Source: Helicobacteraceae bacterium
Lineage (GTDB): Bacteria > Campylobacterota > Campylobacteria > Campylobacterales > Sulfurimonadaceae
Assembly (NCBI GenBank): GCA_027066325.1
Contig: JAMONY010000011.1
Location: 1-55,383, forward strand
DNA: 55,383 nucleotides
Direction: 5' to 3'
The position numbers were made by a program, and so were the translations under genes. Under the pieces are notes generated by a model. It made no database searches, had not been told where the DNA came from, and saw only the letters and a list, made by a program, of their open reading frames with translations. Below are positions 8,980 through 16,910 of this stretch, piece by piece (within the stretch, counting starts at the first letter, position 1; every line of letters begins with the position of its first letter).

Positions 8980-8987
8980 ATTATAAC
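8980..8987. promoter_or_regulatory. Shared divergent -10 region of nadA and plsY
   Basis: ATTATAAC reads TATAAC on the plus strand (8982-8987) and TATAAT on the minus strand (8985-8980). The two -10 elements overlap, so nadA and plsY probably fire from one symmetrical promoter core with starts near 8973 and 8994. Confidence 0.55.
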
Positions 8988-9002
8988 CAATCTGCGGTTA
9001 CA

Positions 9003-9626
9003 ATGCCACTTATGGACTTTTTAACAAACACAAATGCACAGTTTTATCTGGCGGCATTTTTCATAGGTGGTATTCCGTTTGGTCTAATTTTGGCGAAGTT
9101 TATCGCTGGAGTTGACCTTAAGAGTAGCGGCTCTAAGAGCATAGGTGCAACCAATGTTCTTAGAGTTGTTAAGGCTAAAGATCCATCTTTGGCAAAAAAA
9201 CTGGGCGCGTTAACTCTACTTTTAGATGCATTCAAAGGCGTAGCAGTGCTTCTAGTAGCCAAAGCTTTTGGTCTTAGCGAATCAGTGCAGTGGGCAGTAG
9301 CGGTACTAGCTGTAGCTGGACACTGCTTTAGCCCTTATCTCTGGTTTGAGGGTGGCAAAGGAGTTGCAACTGGTGTTGGTGTTATGGCGATTATGTTACC
9401 AATAGAGACAGCTATAGCACTAGTGGTGTGGGCAGTTAGTATCAAGAGCTTGCGTCTCTCATCACTCTCGTCTATGCTAGCTCTTACAACCTTGCTAATT
9501 GCAAGTTTCTTTATACATCCAGATATGGCACATGCTCCTATTATATTGATAGCTATCATACTCTACTATAAACATATACCAAACATGATCCGTCTTGTTA
9601 GAGGTGAAGAGAGCCGTGTTGTATGA
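9003..9626 (+). CDS. plsY: Acyl-phosphate:glycerol-3-phosphate acyltransferase
   Basis: An integral membrane protein of about 207 residues that makes lysophosphatidate from acyl-phosphate, the first step of phospholipid synthesis. PlsY motifs are present: SSGSKSIGATNVLR, GHCFSPYLWFEGGKGVATG and, near the end, YYKHIPNMIRL. The ORF track begins at 8940, but that overlaps nadA and the promoter; the Met at 9003 (MPLMDFL) or 9012 (MDFL) fits the family's start and the -10 at 8982. It overlaps folB by 4 bases (ATGA). Confidence 0.92.
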   Translation: MPLMDFLTNTNAQFYLAAFFIGGIPFGLILAKFIAGVDLKSSGSKSIGATNVLRVVKAKDPSLAKKLGALTLLLDAFKGVAVLLVAKAFGLSESVQWAVAVLAVAGHCFSPYLWFEGGKGVATGVGVMAIMLPIETAIALVVWAVSIKSLRLSSLSSMLALTTLLIASFFIHPDMAHAPIILIAIILYYKHIPNMIRLVRGEESRVV

Positions 9627-9949
9627 CCATACAGATCAGTGCACTTGAGTTTGAGTGTATTGTAGGCATACTTGAGTCTGAGCGTCACAGTAGACAAAGA
9701 GTAGTAGTAGATGTTGTTATGGAGTATGAGTATAAAGATAGCAGATATATTGACTATGCGAAGGTTGCGGCTCTTATCCAAGAGTGTATGATCTGCTCTA
9801 AATTTAAACTGCTTGAGGACGCATTAGAGGCTATTGAGGAGTTGCTATTTGCTAGATTTGATCAGATACAGAGCCTAAATTTAAGTATCTGTAAGCCAGA
9901 TATACTTCCAAATTGTCGTGTTAGTGTCATAAAAAATAGTGTTTCTTAA
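9623..9949 (+). CDS. folB: Dihydroneopterin aldolase
   Basis: A 108-residue FolB-fold protein for folate synthesis. GILESERHSRQRVVVDV corresponds to the conserved substrate-binding Glu/Arg region and ICKPDILPNCRVSV carries the likely catalytic Lys. Slightly short for the family (about 115-120). The ATG overlaps the plsY stop (ATGA), so translation is coupled. From memory, the plsY-folB-regulator order is also found in Campylobacter jejuni next to cosR. Confidence 0.85.
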   Translation: MTIQISALEFECIVGILESERHSRQRVVVDVVMEYEYKDSRYIDYAKVAALIQECMICSKFKLLEDALEAIEELLFARFDQIQSLNLSICKPDILPNCRVSVIKNSVS

Positions 9950-9989
9950 AGTAATTTTAAAAAAAGATTAAATTTTCCTAAAAGTGTGA

Positions 9990-9995
9990 TATAAT
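9990..9995 (+). promoter_or_regulatory. -10 box upstream of the HsrA/CosR-type regulator
   Basis: TATAAT lies 36 bases before the regulator's ATG in an AT-rich 82-bp gap after folB, followed by the AAAGGAAAAG ribosome site. No clear -35 is visible, which is usual in this phylum. Confidence 0.5.
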
Positions 9996-10031
9996 TTCGT
10001 ACAAAAAGATATAAACACAAAGGAAAAGTGT

Positions 10032-10703
10032 ATGCGTATTTTGATTATAGAAGATGAGATAACTCTCAACAAAACATTGGCAGAAGGGCTTAAAGAGTTT
10101 GGCTACCAGAGCGATATTGTTGAGACATTAAAAGATGGTGAATACTATCTTGATATTCGCAACTATGACTTAGTACTTATGGACTGGATGTTACCAGATG
10201 GAAATAGTATAGATATCATATCAGACATTAAGACAAAGACTCCAAAAACAGCTGTTATTATACTCTCTGCAAGAGATGATAATGAGAGTGAGATTACAGC
10301 CCTTCGTACAGGTGCAGATGACTTTATACGCAAGCCATTTGATTTTGATGTGCTTGTGGCGCGCCTAGAGGCTAGATTGCGTTTTGGTGGAAGTAACATT
10401 ATCGAGATAGATGAGCTCATTATCAATCCTGAAGAGGAGAAGATCATCTATAAAGATAAAGAGATAGAGCTTAAAGGTAAGCCGTTTGAGGTCTTGACTC
10501 ATCTAGCGCGCCATCGTGACCAGATAGTCTCTAAAGAGCAACTACTTGATGCCATATGGGAAGAGCCAGAGCTCGTCACTCCTAATGTTATAGAGGTAGC
10601 GATCAATCAGATAAGACAGAAGATGGATAAACCACTAGGTATTACAACAATTGAGACGGTGCGTCGTCGCGGATATCGATTTTGTTTTCCAAAAGAAGCA
10701 TAA
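10032..10703 (+). CDS. hsrA: OmpR-type response regulator, HsrA/CosR orthologue with intact receiver
   Basis: 223 residues: receiver (1-118) and winged-helix DNA-binding domain (about 125-220). The DNA-binding half (GKPFEVLTHLARHRDQIVSK, TPNVIEVAINQIRQKMDKPL) is nearly identical, as I recall it, to Helicobacter HsrA (HP1043) and Campylobacter CosR, essential orphan regulators of redox and housekeeping genes. Those have degenerate or non-phosphorylated receivers and no partner kinase. Here the receiver has D8, the phosphoacceptor D51 (LVLMDWMLPDG), S79 and K101, the complete phosphorylation set, and a histidine kinase gene overlaps it by 22 bases. The surrounding plsY-folB and ferredoxin-Ppx genes also match the cosR neighbourhood I remember from C. 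jejuni. Confidence 0.9.
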   Translation: MRILIIEDEITLNKTLAEGLKEFGYQSDIVETLKDGEYYLDIRNYDLVLMDWMLPDGNSIDIISDIKTKTPKTAVIILSARDDNESEITALRTGADDFIRKPFDFDVLVARLEARLRFGGSNIIEIDELIINPEEEKIIYKDKEIELKGKPFEVLTHLARHRDQIVSKEQLLDAIWEEPELVTPNVIEVAINQIRQKMDKPLGITTIETVRRRGYRFCFPKEA

Positions 10704-11974
10704 GAAGTCAGTTTTTACTACAACTCATTATCGCTTCGGCGGTACTACTACTGCTATTTTCATCTGTGCTATACATGCTTATCAAGCAGAATGTATACGA
10801 TGAGAAGCAGCGCGACATGCTCCAGATTGCAAAAAATATCTCAACTTACCAGTCACTCTCTATGGCTATTCACAGTAGCTCTGATGCTATGTTTAATGTC
10901 TCACTAGATATCGTCAATGTCAATAGCAAAAAGAGCAGGGTGGAGTCTATCTTTGAGTATAAAAAAGGCAATAGCTACTATCTAGTGGTTCTCTATCCGT
11001 TTGAACAGCTTGAAAATACATACATAGAAGTGACCAAAGAGATCACACAAACCAAAAAACTTCTTAACAAGATATTGAGCTCCATATTTATCATCAATGC
11101 TATAGGTTTTATCATTATTATTATCTATGCTATTGCATTTTCTAAGATGCTTGTCTCACCTATCAGAGCTATCAATCGACGACTCTCAAACATGAATGAG
11201 CATCTTATTCGTCCACTTGATGTTAATGAGCTACCAGATGAGTTTAAAGAGCTTGGAAAAACCATAAACCACCTCTTAGGTAGAATTCAGAATTTTGTAA
11301 AGTATCAAAAAGAGCTCTTCATAGGAGCAGCCCATGAGCTTAAAACCCCACTAGCAGTCATTAAGCTCAAAAATCAAGTAGTGATGATTAAGAGGCGTGA
11401 AGCAGGTGAATATATAGCGGCTATTAAACAGACAAATGAGTCTGTTGACGAGATGAATAAGATAGTATCAGATATATTGAACATAGGGAGAGAGGAGGGT
11501 GCACAACTAGAGCTCCCAGTCTGTAGTGATGTGATGATGCTTCTTAAGCGCAAAGCTGATGATTTTGCTCTATTGGCAAAGTCGCAAAATATTGAGTTTA
11601 TGCACAATCTGAATCCAGCTAGCTATAGCGCAACAATTCAGCCGAAACTTCTCAATCAGATACTTCAAAATTTTCTACAAAATGCACTCAAATTTACAAA
11701 TGCAAATGGAAAGATTGAGTTTAACTCTTGGCTTGATGGAGCAGATCTTGTGATAGAGGTTGTAGATGAGGGGTGTGGCATAGATGAGAGTGAAGATCTT
11801 TTTGCCCCATTTAAGAGGTTTGGTAACAAATCTGGTGTTGGACTTGGACTCTTTTTGGCAAAGAGTGCTGCTGATGCTCTTGGTGCAGATATCGCTCTTC
11901 GCAATCGAGATGATAGTATTGGTGGCACAGTAGCATCATTAAGACTACATGCTAAAATGTACTGTTCTAGATAA
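10682..11974 (+). CDS. Sensor histidine kinase paired with the HsrA-type regulator
   Basis: 430 residues from a TTG start that overlaps the regulator by 22 bases; the next in-frame Met would remove the first membrane segment, so TTG is preferred. Transmembrane helices at about 11-35 and 132-155 enclose a roughly 95-residue periplasmic sensor region. A HAMP-like linker follows, then HisKA with the phosphoacceptor His218 (FIGAAHELKTPLAVIK) and HATPase_c with N box (QNFLQNALKFT), G1 (VVDEGCGIDE) and G2 (GVGLGLFLAK). All catalytic elements look intact. It is almost certainly the cognate kinase of the preceding regulator. The signal is unknown. Confidence 0.9.
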   Translation: MFSKRSIRSQFLLQLIIASAVLLLLFSSVLYMLIKQNVYDEKQRDMLQIAKNISTYQSLSMAIHSSSDAMFNVSLDIVNVNSKKSRVESIFEYKKGNSYYLVVLYPFEQLENTYIEVTKEITQTKKLLNKILSSIFIINAIGFIIIIIYAIAFSKMLVSPIRAINRRLSNMNEHLIRPLDVNELPDEFKELGKTINHLLGRIQNFVKYQKELFIGAAHELKTPLAVIKLKNQVVMIKRREAGEYIAAIKQTNESVDEMNKIVSDILNIGREEGAQLELPVCSDVMMLLKRKADDFALLAKSQNIEFMHNLNPASYSATIQPKLLNQILQNFLQNALKFTNANGKIEFNSWLDGADLVIEVVDEGCGIDESEDLFAPFKRFGNKSGVGLGLFLAKSAADALGADIALRNRDDSIGGTVASLRLHAKMYCSR

Positions 11975-12060
11975 AGATATAGAAGTTTAATGCATGTTTA
12001 AAATTGTTACAAGGTTTGTTTTGCTATAACTCGCAATATAAATTTACAAGGTCTTAAAAT

Positions 12061-12318
12061 ATGTCTCTTATTATTGATGATGAGTGTATTGCGTGTGACG
12101 CATGTCGCGAAGAGTGTCCAACTAACGCAATTGATGAAGGTGATCCCATATATATTATAGATCCAGATCTCTGTACTGAGTGTTTTAGTATATATGATGA
12201 ACCAGCCTGTATTGCTGTCTGCCCAGTAGACTGCATAGCGCCTGACAAGGATAATGTAGAGAGTATTGCTGAGTTGAGGTTTAAACATGAGCAGATTATT
12301 GCCAATAGCGATAAATAG
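12061..12318 (+). CDS. fdxA: 2[4Fe-4S] ferredoxin, Allochromatium type
   Basis: 85 residues with two cluster motifs: CIACDACREECP (C-x2-C-x2-C-x3-C-P) and CTECFSIYDEPACIAVCP, where the second has the longer C-x8-C insertion typical of the Allochromatium/YfhL-type low-potential ferredoxins. It is a soluble electron carrier; its partner is not identifiable. It lies 86 bases after the kinase and 4 bases before the Ppx/GppA gene. The gene is in the same relative place as the ferredoxin next to cosR in Campylobacter, as I recall. The symbol is tentative. Confidence 0.88.
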   Translation: MSLIIDDECIACDACREECPTNAIDEGDPIYIIDPDLCTECFSIYDEPACIAVCPVDCIAPDKDNVESIAELRFKHEQIIANSDK

Positions 12319-12322
12319 CTAA

Positions 12323-13789
12323 GTGGCAAAACGCACAGCAGTCATAGACATAGGCTCTAACTCTGTTAGAATGGTGATCTATGAGAAGAGTAGTAGATTT
12401 GCTTTTTCACTTATACATGAGAGCAGAAGTCGTGTTCGTATCAGTGAGAACTCTTATCAGAACGGATCTATGCTGCAAGAGATTGCCATGAGTCGTGCAG
12501 ACTCTGCTTTGAGTGAATTTGTATCTATCGCCTCATCGTATGGGGTGCGTAAGGTGCTATGTGTAGCTACATCTGCTGTTAGAGATGCCTCTAATGCTAA
12601 TGAATTTGTATCTAGCATAAAAAAGAGACTCTCATTGAAGATCAAGGTGATTGATGGAGAGAGAGAGGCGTACTTAGGAGCTATTGCAGCTGCTAATCTT
12701 TTAGCACCAGTAGACGCCATGGCTATAGATCTAGGTGGCGGCTCTATGGAGTTTGCGCAGATTAGAGATGCTCTAGTAGATGAGCATGGCTCCATAGATC
12801 TTGGATCTGTACGCATTAAAGAGCTCTTTTTAGATAGAGGTGATCTTAGTGGAGCTAGAGCTTTTATAGAGCAGAAATTAGCAGAAATTAGCCATATAGA
12901 GTCTAAAACTATTGTTGGTATAGGCGGAACTTTTCGCTCACTAGCTCAGATAATTCAGAAAAATGAGAAATACCCATACAAAAAACTACATGGATATCGT
13001 TTTAGTTCACAATTGATGTTGGATCTTATAGATAAGATACTCTGCTCATCTAGTACTAAAGAGCTAAAAGATCTTGGTATCAAGAGTGAGCGTTTAGATA
13101 TTATCAAGTCTGGGGCAGTTATATTGGAAGCTCTTTTGAGAAAATCTGCCTGTAAAGAGCTTATATGTAGTGGTGTTGGCGTGAGAGAAGGGGTCTATCT
13201 TGCTGATCTACTACGCCACAGTCGTGATAGATTTCCTCACAACTTCAACCCATCATTAAAATACCTACTAGATAGACATGTGTTAGAGCCTAAGTTCTCT
13301 TCTATGTTGAGTAGCGTAACAGCTAAGCTATTTGATCTTTTGTATAAAAAATTATCCCTAAGCCTTGAGTATAGAGAGATACTTCTAGCAGCTTCAAAGC
13401 TCACAACTGTTGGAGTACCAATCAATTTCTACTCATACCATAAGCGTAGCCACTACCTGATCTTAAATGCCTTATCGTATGGATATACACATGAGCAGAT
13501 TATCACGATAGCTACACTAGTGCGATCACATAAACATAAAAAAGTCTCAAAAACAGCTCTATCGCGTCATAAAAACTTACTACCATCTAAGGATGTGTTG
13601 AGTGGGTTGAATATGATATTGTCACTTGCAGATGCGCTTCTCGCACATAGACCAAAAAGTCTTGATCTTAAGTTTAGCATAGATCATAAAGAGAGGTTGT
13701 GTGTGGAGTCTAAAAGTCCACTCTATCTTGCAAAGGAGCAGATAGCTTCTCTTAGGATAGATACAGAGTTAGATATAGTCTATAAGTAG
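12323..13789 (+). CDS. ppx: Exopolyphosphatase / pppGpp phosphatase family protein
   Basis: 488 residues from a GTG start 4 bases after the ferredoxin stop. The ASKHA phosphatase core is clear: AVIDIGSNSVRMVIYE (phosphate loop), AIDLGGGSMEFA (second phosphate motif) and VGIGGTFRSLAQ. The C-terminal third (LTTVGVPINFYSYHKRSHY ... RSHKHKKV) resembles the HD-like domain of Ppx/GppA enzymes. It degrades polyphosphate and/or the pppGpp alarmone; sequence alone does not separate the two. Its last 10 bases overlap the 3' end of the convergent HPt gene. Confidence 0.85.
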   Translation: MAKRTAVIDIGSNSVRMVIYEKSSRFAFSLIHESRSRVRISENSYQNGSMLQEIAMSRADSALSEFVSIASSYGVRKVLCVATSAVRDASNANEFVSSIKKRLSLKIKVIDGEREAYLGAIAAANLLAPVDAMAIDLGGGSMEFAQIRDALVDEHGSIDLGSVRIKELFLDRGDLSGARAFIEQKLAEISHIESKTIVGIGGTFRSLAQIIQKNEKYPYKKLHGYRFSSQLMLDLIDKILCSSSTKELKDLGIKSERLDIIKSGAVILEALLRKSACKELICSGVGVREGVYLADLLRHSRDRFPHNFNPSLKYLLDRHVLEPKFSSMLSSVTAKLFDLLYKKLSLSLEYREILLAASKLTTVGVPINFYSYHKRSHYLILNALSYGYTHEQIITIATLVRSHKHKKVSKTALSRHKNLLPSKDVLSGLNMILSLADALLAHRPKSLDLKFSIDHKERLCVESKSPLYLAKEQIASLRIDTELDIVYK

Positions 13790-14382
13790 CTTTTTTTAAG
13801 CTCTTCTAAGTAGTATTTTATATCTGCTAAGTGCTGTTGTAGCTTCTGTATGTTTTCATCGGCTATAGCACTGTGATCGAGTGCAGATATTGCATCTGTA
13901 ACACCACCACTTCCAAGACTTAGTGATGAGCCTTTTAGTAGATGAGAGATGCGTCTAATATCACTGTAGTCGCCGCTATCTATCGAGGCTGTTAGGGCAG
14001 GTATCTCACCATCTATTTGAGCTATAAGGTCTGAGATAAATTCATTAACCTCACTCTCTTGTAAGCCAAATTGCTCTATGGCTATTGAGTGATCAAAAGC
14101 GGGATATTGTGTTAAGGACGGCTCTGCTAGATCCGCACTCTCTGGCTCCTCTGGCACGACCTGATCATCGACCTCTGTACTCTCTTGTCTATCTTTTGTA
14201 TCCTCTTGTTTATCTATCGGGAGAGGTTCTGATCTGCTCTCCTCTTTAGGCTCATCTTTTTTAAGATCTTTTTTGAGATTGTCTATATGGTTCTTGCTCA
14301 TAAGGTGAGATGCCGCCATAAGAAGCAAAAATACAATAAGAGCAATAACAAATATAACTAAGACATTGAGGGTTACAGACAT
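13780..14382 (-). CDS. Membrane-tethered HPt phosphotransfer protein
   Basis: About 200 residues. One N-terminal transmembrane helix (LNVLVIFVIALIVFLLLMAA), a charged Glu/Lys/Asp-rich linker (about 30-100) and a C-terminal HPt domain with IRRISHLLKGSSLSLGS, whose His147 is the likely phosphoacceptor. HPt domains shuttle phosphate between hybrid kinases and regulators; a stand-alone, membrane-bound one is unusual. No hybrid kinase is in the window. The track start at 14433 is replaced by the Met at 14382 because AAGGTAGG lies just before it. Convergent and overlapping with ppx by 10 bases. Confidence 0.75.
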   Translation of the reverse strand: MSVTLNVLVIFVIALIVFLLLMAASHLMSKNHIDNLKKDLKKDEPKEESRSEPLPIDKQEDTKDRQESTEVDDQVVPEEPESADLAEPSLTQYPAFDHSIAIEQFGLQESEVNEFISDLIAQIDGEIPALTASIDSGDYSDIRRISHLLKGSSLSLGSGGVTDAISALDHSAIADENIQKLQQHLADIKYYLEELKKSYL

Positions 14383-14492
14383 TGAGCCTACCTTTTTTAT
14401 AAAATATAACTTTATAATATTGTATAAAAACATTAAATATACTTAAAAAGCACAGAAAATTTTCAAATATTTACTTATTGTAACTCTTCTAC

Positions 14493-14906
14493 CTAAAATT
14501 TGAGATTATTCTTATCTATTCCATCCAAAGTTGTCTCCTCTAGCATCTTCTGTATATCTGCTTTTGGCTTAATCCACTGGTCATGAAGAGCACATTTGTG
14601 AGCACTATCACACTCTCCAAGACCAAGTAGACAGATATCCTCTTTAATATTTGGATCAAATACGGAGATAATATCTATAAGAGCGATCTGTGAAGGTTTT
14701 TTTGCCAACTTAAATCCACCAACTCTGCCTCTAATAGAGACTATAAGATCTGCCTTGCTTAAAACAGTCATAATTTTTGTTAAAAATTTATATGAGATCT
14801 CTAGCTCTTCTGATAGTGCTTTAACATTGTAGAGAGTCTCCTCCTCTCCAGCACTCATGTAGCTTAGAACTCTAATCGCATACTGCACAGTATTGTTTAA
14901 TTGCAT
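14493..14906 (-). CDS. nsrR: Rrf2-family Fe-S regulator, NsrR-like
   Basis: About 137 residues from the Met at 14906, chosen because AAAGGGG lies 7 bases before it (the track's 14939 start has no such site). The N-terminal winged helix (NTVQYAIRVLSYMS, SYKFLTKIMTVLSKADLI, GRVGGFKLAK) is the Rrf2 pattern. Three cysteines in CLLGLGECDSAHKC fit the cluster-binding loop of NsrR, the nitric oxide sensor. It is transcribed away from norCBDQ across a promoter region full of dyads, so repression of the NO reductase relieved by NO is the natural model. NsrR rather than another Rrf2 regulator is inference from context. Confidence 0.8.
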   Translation of the reverse strand: MQLNNTVQYAIRVLSYMSAGEEETLYNVKALSEELEISYKFLTKIMTVLSKADLIVSIRGRVGGFKLAKKPSQIALIDIISVFDPNIKEDICLLGLGECDSAHKCALHDQWIKPKADIQKMLEETTLDGIDKNNLKF

Positions 14907-14927
14907 AGATACCCCTTTGCAAATGTC

Positions 14928-14933
14928 ATTATA
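14928..14933 (-). promoter_or_regulatory. -10 box of the nsrR-like gene
   Basis: TATAAT on the minus strand, 22 bases before the chosen ATG at 14906 and just downstream of the half-site TAATACC that may be part of an operator. Confidence 0.45.
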
Positions 14934-14944
14934 TCTCAAAAAAT

Positions 14945-14986
14945 TAATACCACCTTAAGATAGTATTAAATATTTAATAGGTATTA
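14945..14986. promoter_or_regulatory. Nested inverted repeats between nsrR-like and norC genes
   Basis: TAATACC (14945-14951) and GGTATTA (14980-14986) form an outer 7-bp inverted repeat around the perfect 16-bp palindrome TATTAAATATTTAATA (14964-14979). The position between an Rrf2 regulator and its probable target suggests an operator, but the AT-richness lowers certainty. Confidence 0.5.
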
Positions 14987-15012
14987 TTGCAATTACTATA
15001 CAAGAGTAGTAT

Positions 15013-15042
15013 TTAAACTTATGGTTTAATCTCTTCTATAAC
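15013..15042 (+). promoter_or_regulatory. norC promoter with TTAAAC-N5-GTTTAA dyad
   Basis: TTAAAC and GTTTAA (15013-15029) form a perfect 6-bp inverted repeat with a 5-bp centre, resembling a Crp/Fnr-family site such as the TTAAC-N4-GTTAA I recall for Campylobacter NssR. A TATAAC -10 candidate follows at 15037-15042. The dyad would sit in the -35/-10 spacer, so repression is as likely as activation. Confidence 0.5.
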
Positions 15043-15068
15043 AACATACCTGTCTAAAAGGAGTTACT

Positions 15069-15515
15069 GTGACAGAACGAATAACGAAAAACATGGCACG
15101 AAACATCTACTTTGGTGGATCTTTGTTTGCTATTTTGATATTTGCAGGGTTGACGCTTGATACTGTTAAGCAGATACCGCATAGGTCGAATGATGATCAG
15201 ATTACCCACTCTGTTGCCAATGGCAAAAATTTGTGGGAGGTTAACAACTGTGTTGGATGTCACACTATAATGGGCGAGGGTGCCTATTACGCTCCAGAGC
15301 TTGCAAATGTTTTTGATAGGCGTGGCGGTGGTGATGAGGAGGCATTTAGATCTTATATGCAGGGCTGGATGGCAGCTCAGCCTCTGGGTGAGCCAGGGCG
15401 TAGAAAAATGCCTCAGTTTAACTTGAGTGAAGAGCAGGTCAATGATCTAGCAAACTTCTTAATATGGACATCTCGTATCGACGATAATGAGTGGCCACCA
15501 AACATTGAAGGTTAG
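15069..15515 (+). CDS. norC: Nitric oxide reductase subunit C (cytochrome c)
   Basis: 148 residues from a GTG start after AAAGGAG. A single N-terminal membrane helix (NIYFGGSLFAILIFAGLTL) anchors a monohaem cytochrome domain with CVGCHTIMGEGAYYAPEL and a distal Met region (RRKMPQFNLSEEQV). NorC passes electrons from periplasmic cytochrome c to NorB. First gene of norCBDQ, divergent from the NsrR-like regulator. Length and motifs match the cNOR type rather than the single-subunit quinol type. Confidence 0.95.
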   Translation: MTERITKNMARNIYFGGSLFAILIFAGLTLDTVKQIPHRSNDDQITHSVANGKNLWEVNNCVGCHTIMGEGAYYAPELANVFDRRGGGDEEAFRSYMQGWMAAQPLGEPGRRKMPQFNLSEEQVNDLANFLIWTSRIDDNEWPPNIEG

Positions 15516-16901
<1,386 letters not shown>

Positions 16902-16910
16902 AGATAGGAG

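Noticed and set aside
12871-12890. Perfect tandem GCAGAAATTA x 2 in the ppx gene
   Set aside because: It is read in two different frames as ordinary protein sequence (QKLAEIS) and occurs only twice; chance.
14976-14985. AATAGGTATT shared by the norC promoter region and 41602-41611 upstream of the cysteine-rich gene
   Set aside because: A 10-mer of this AT-rich composition is expected by chance in 55 kb, and the second site lacks the inverted partner.
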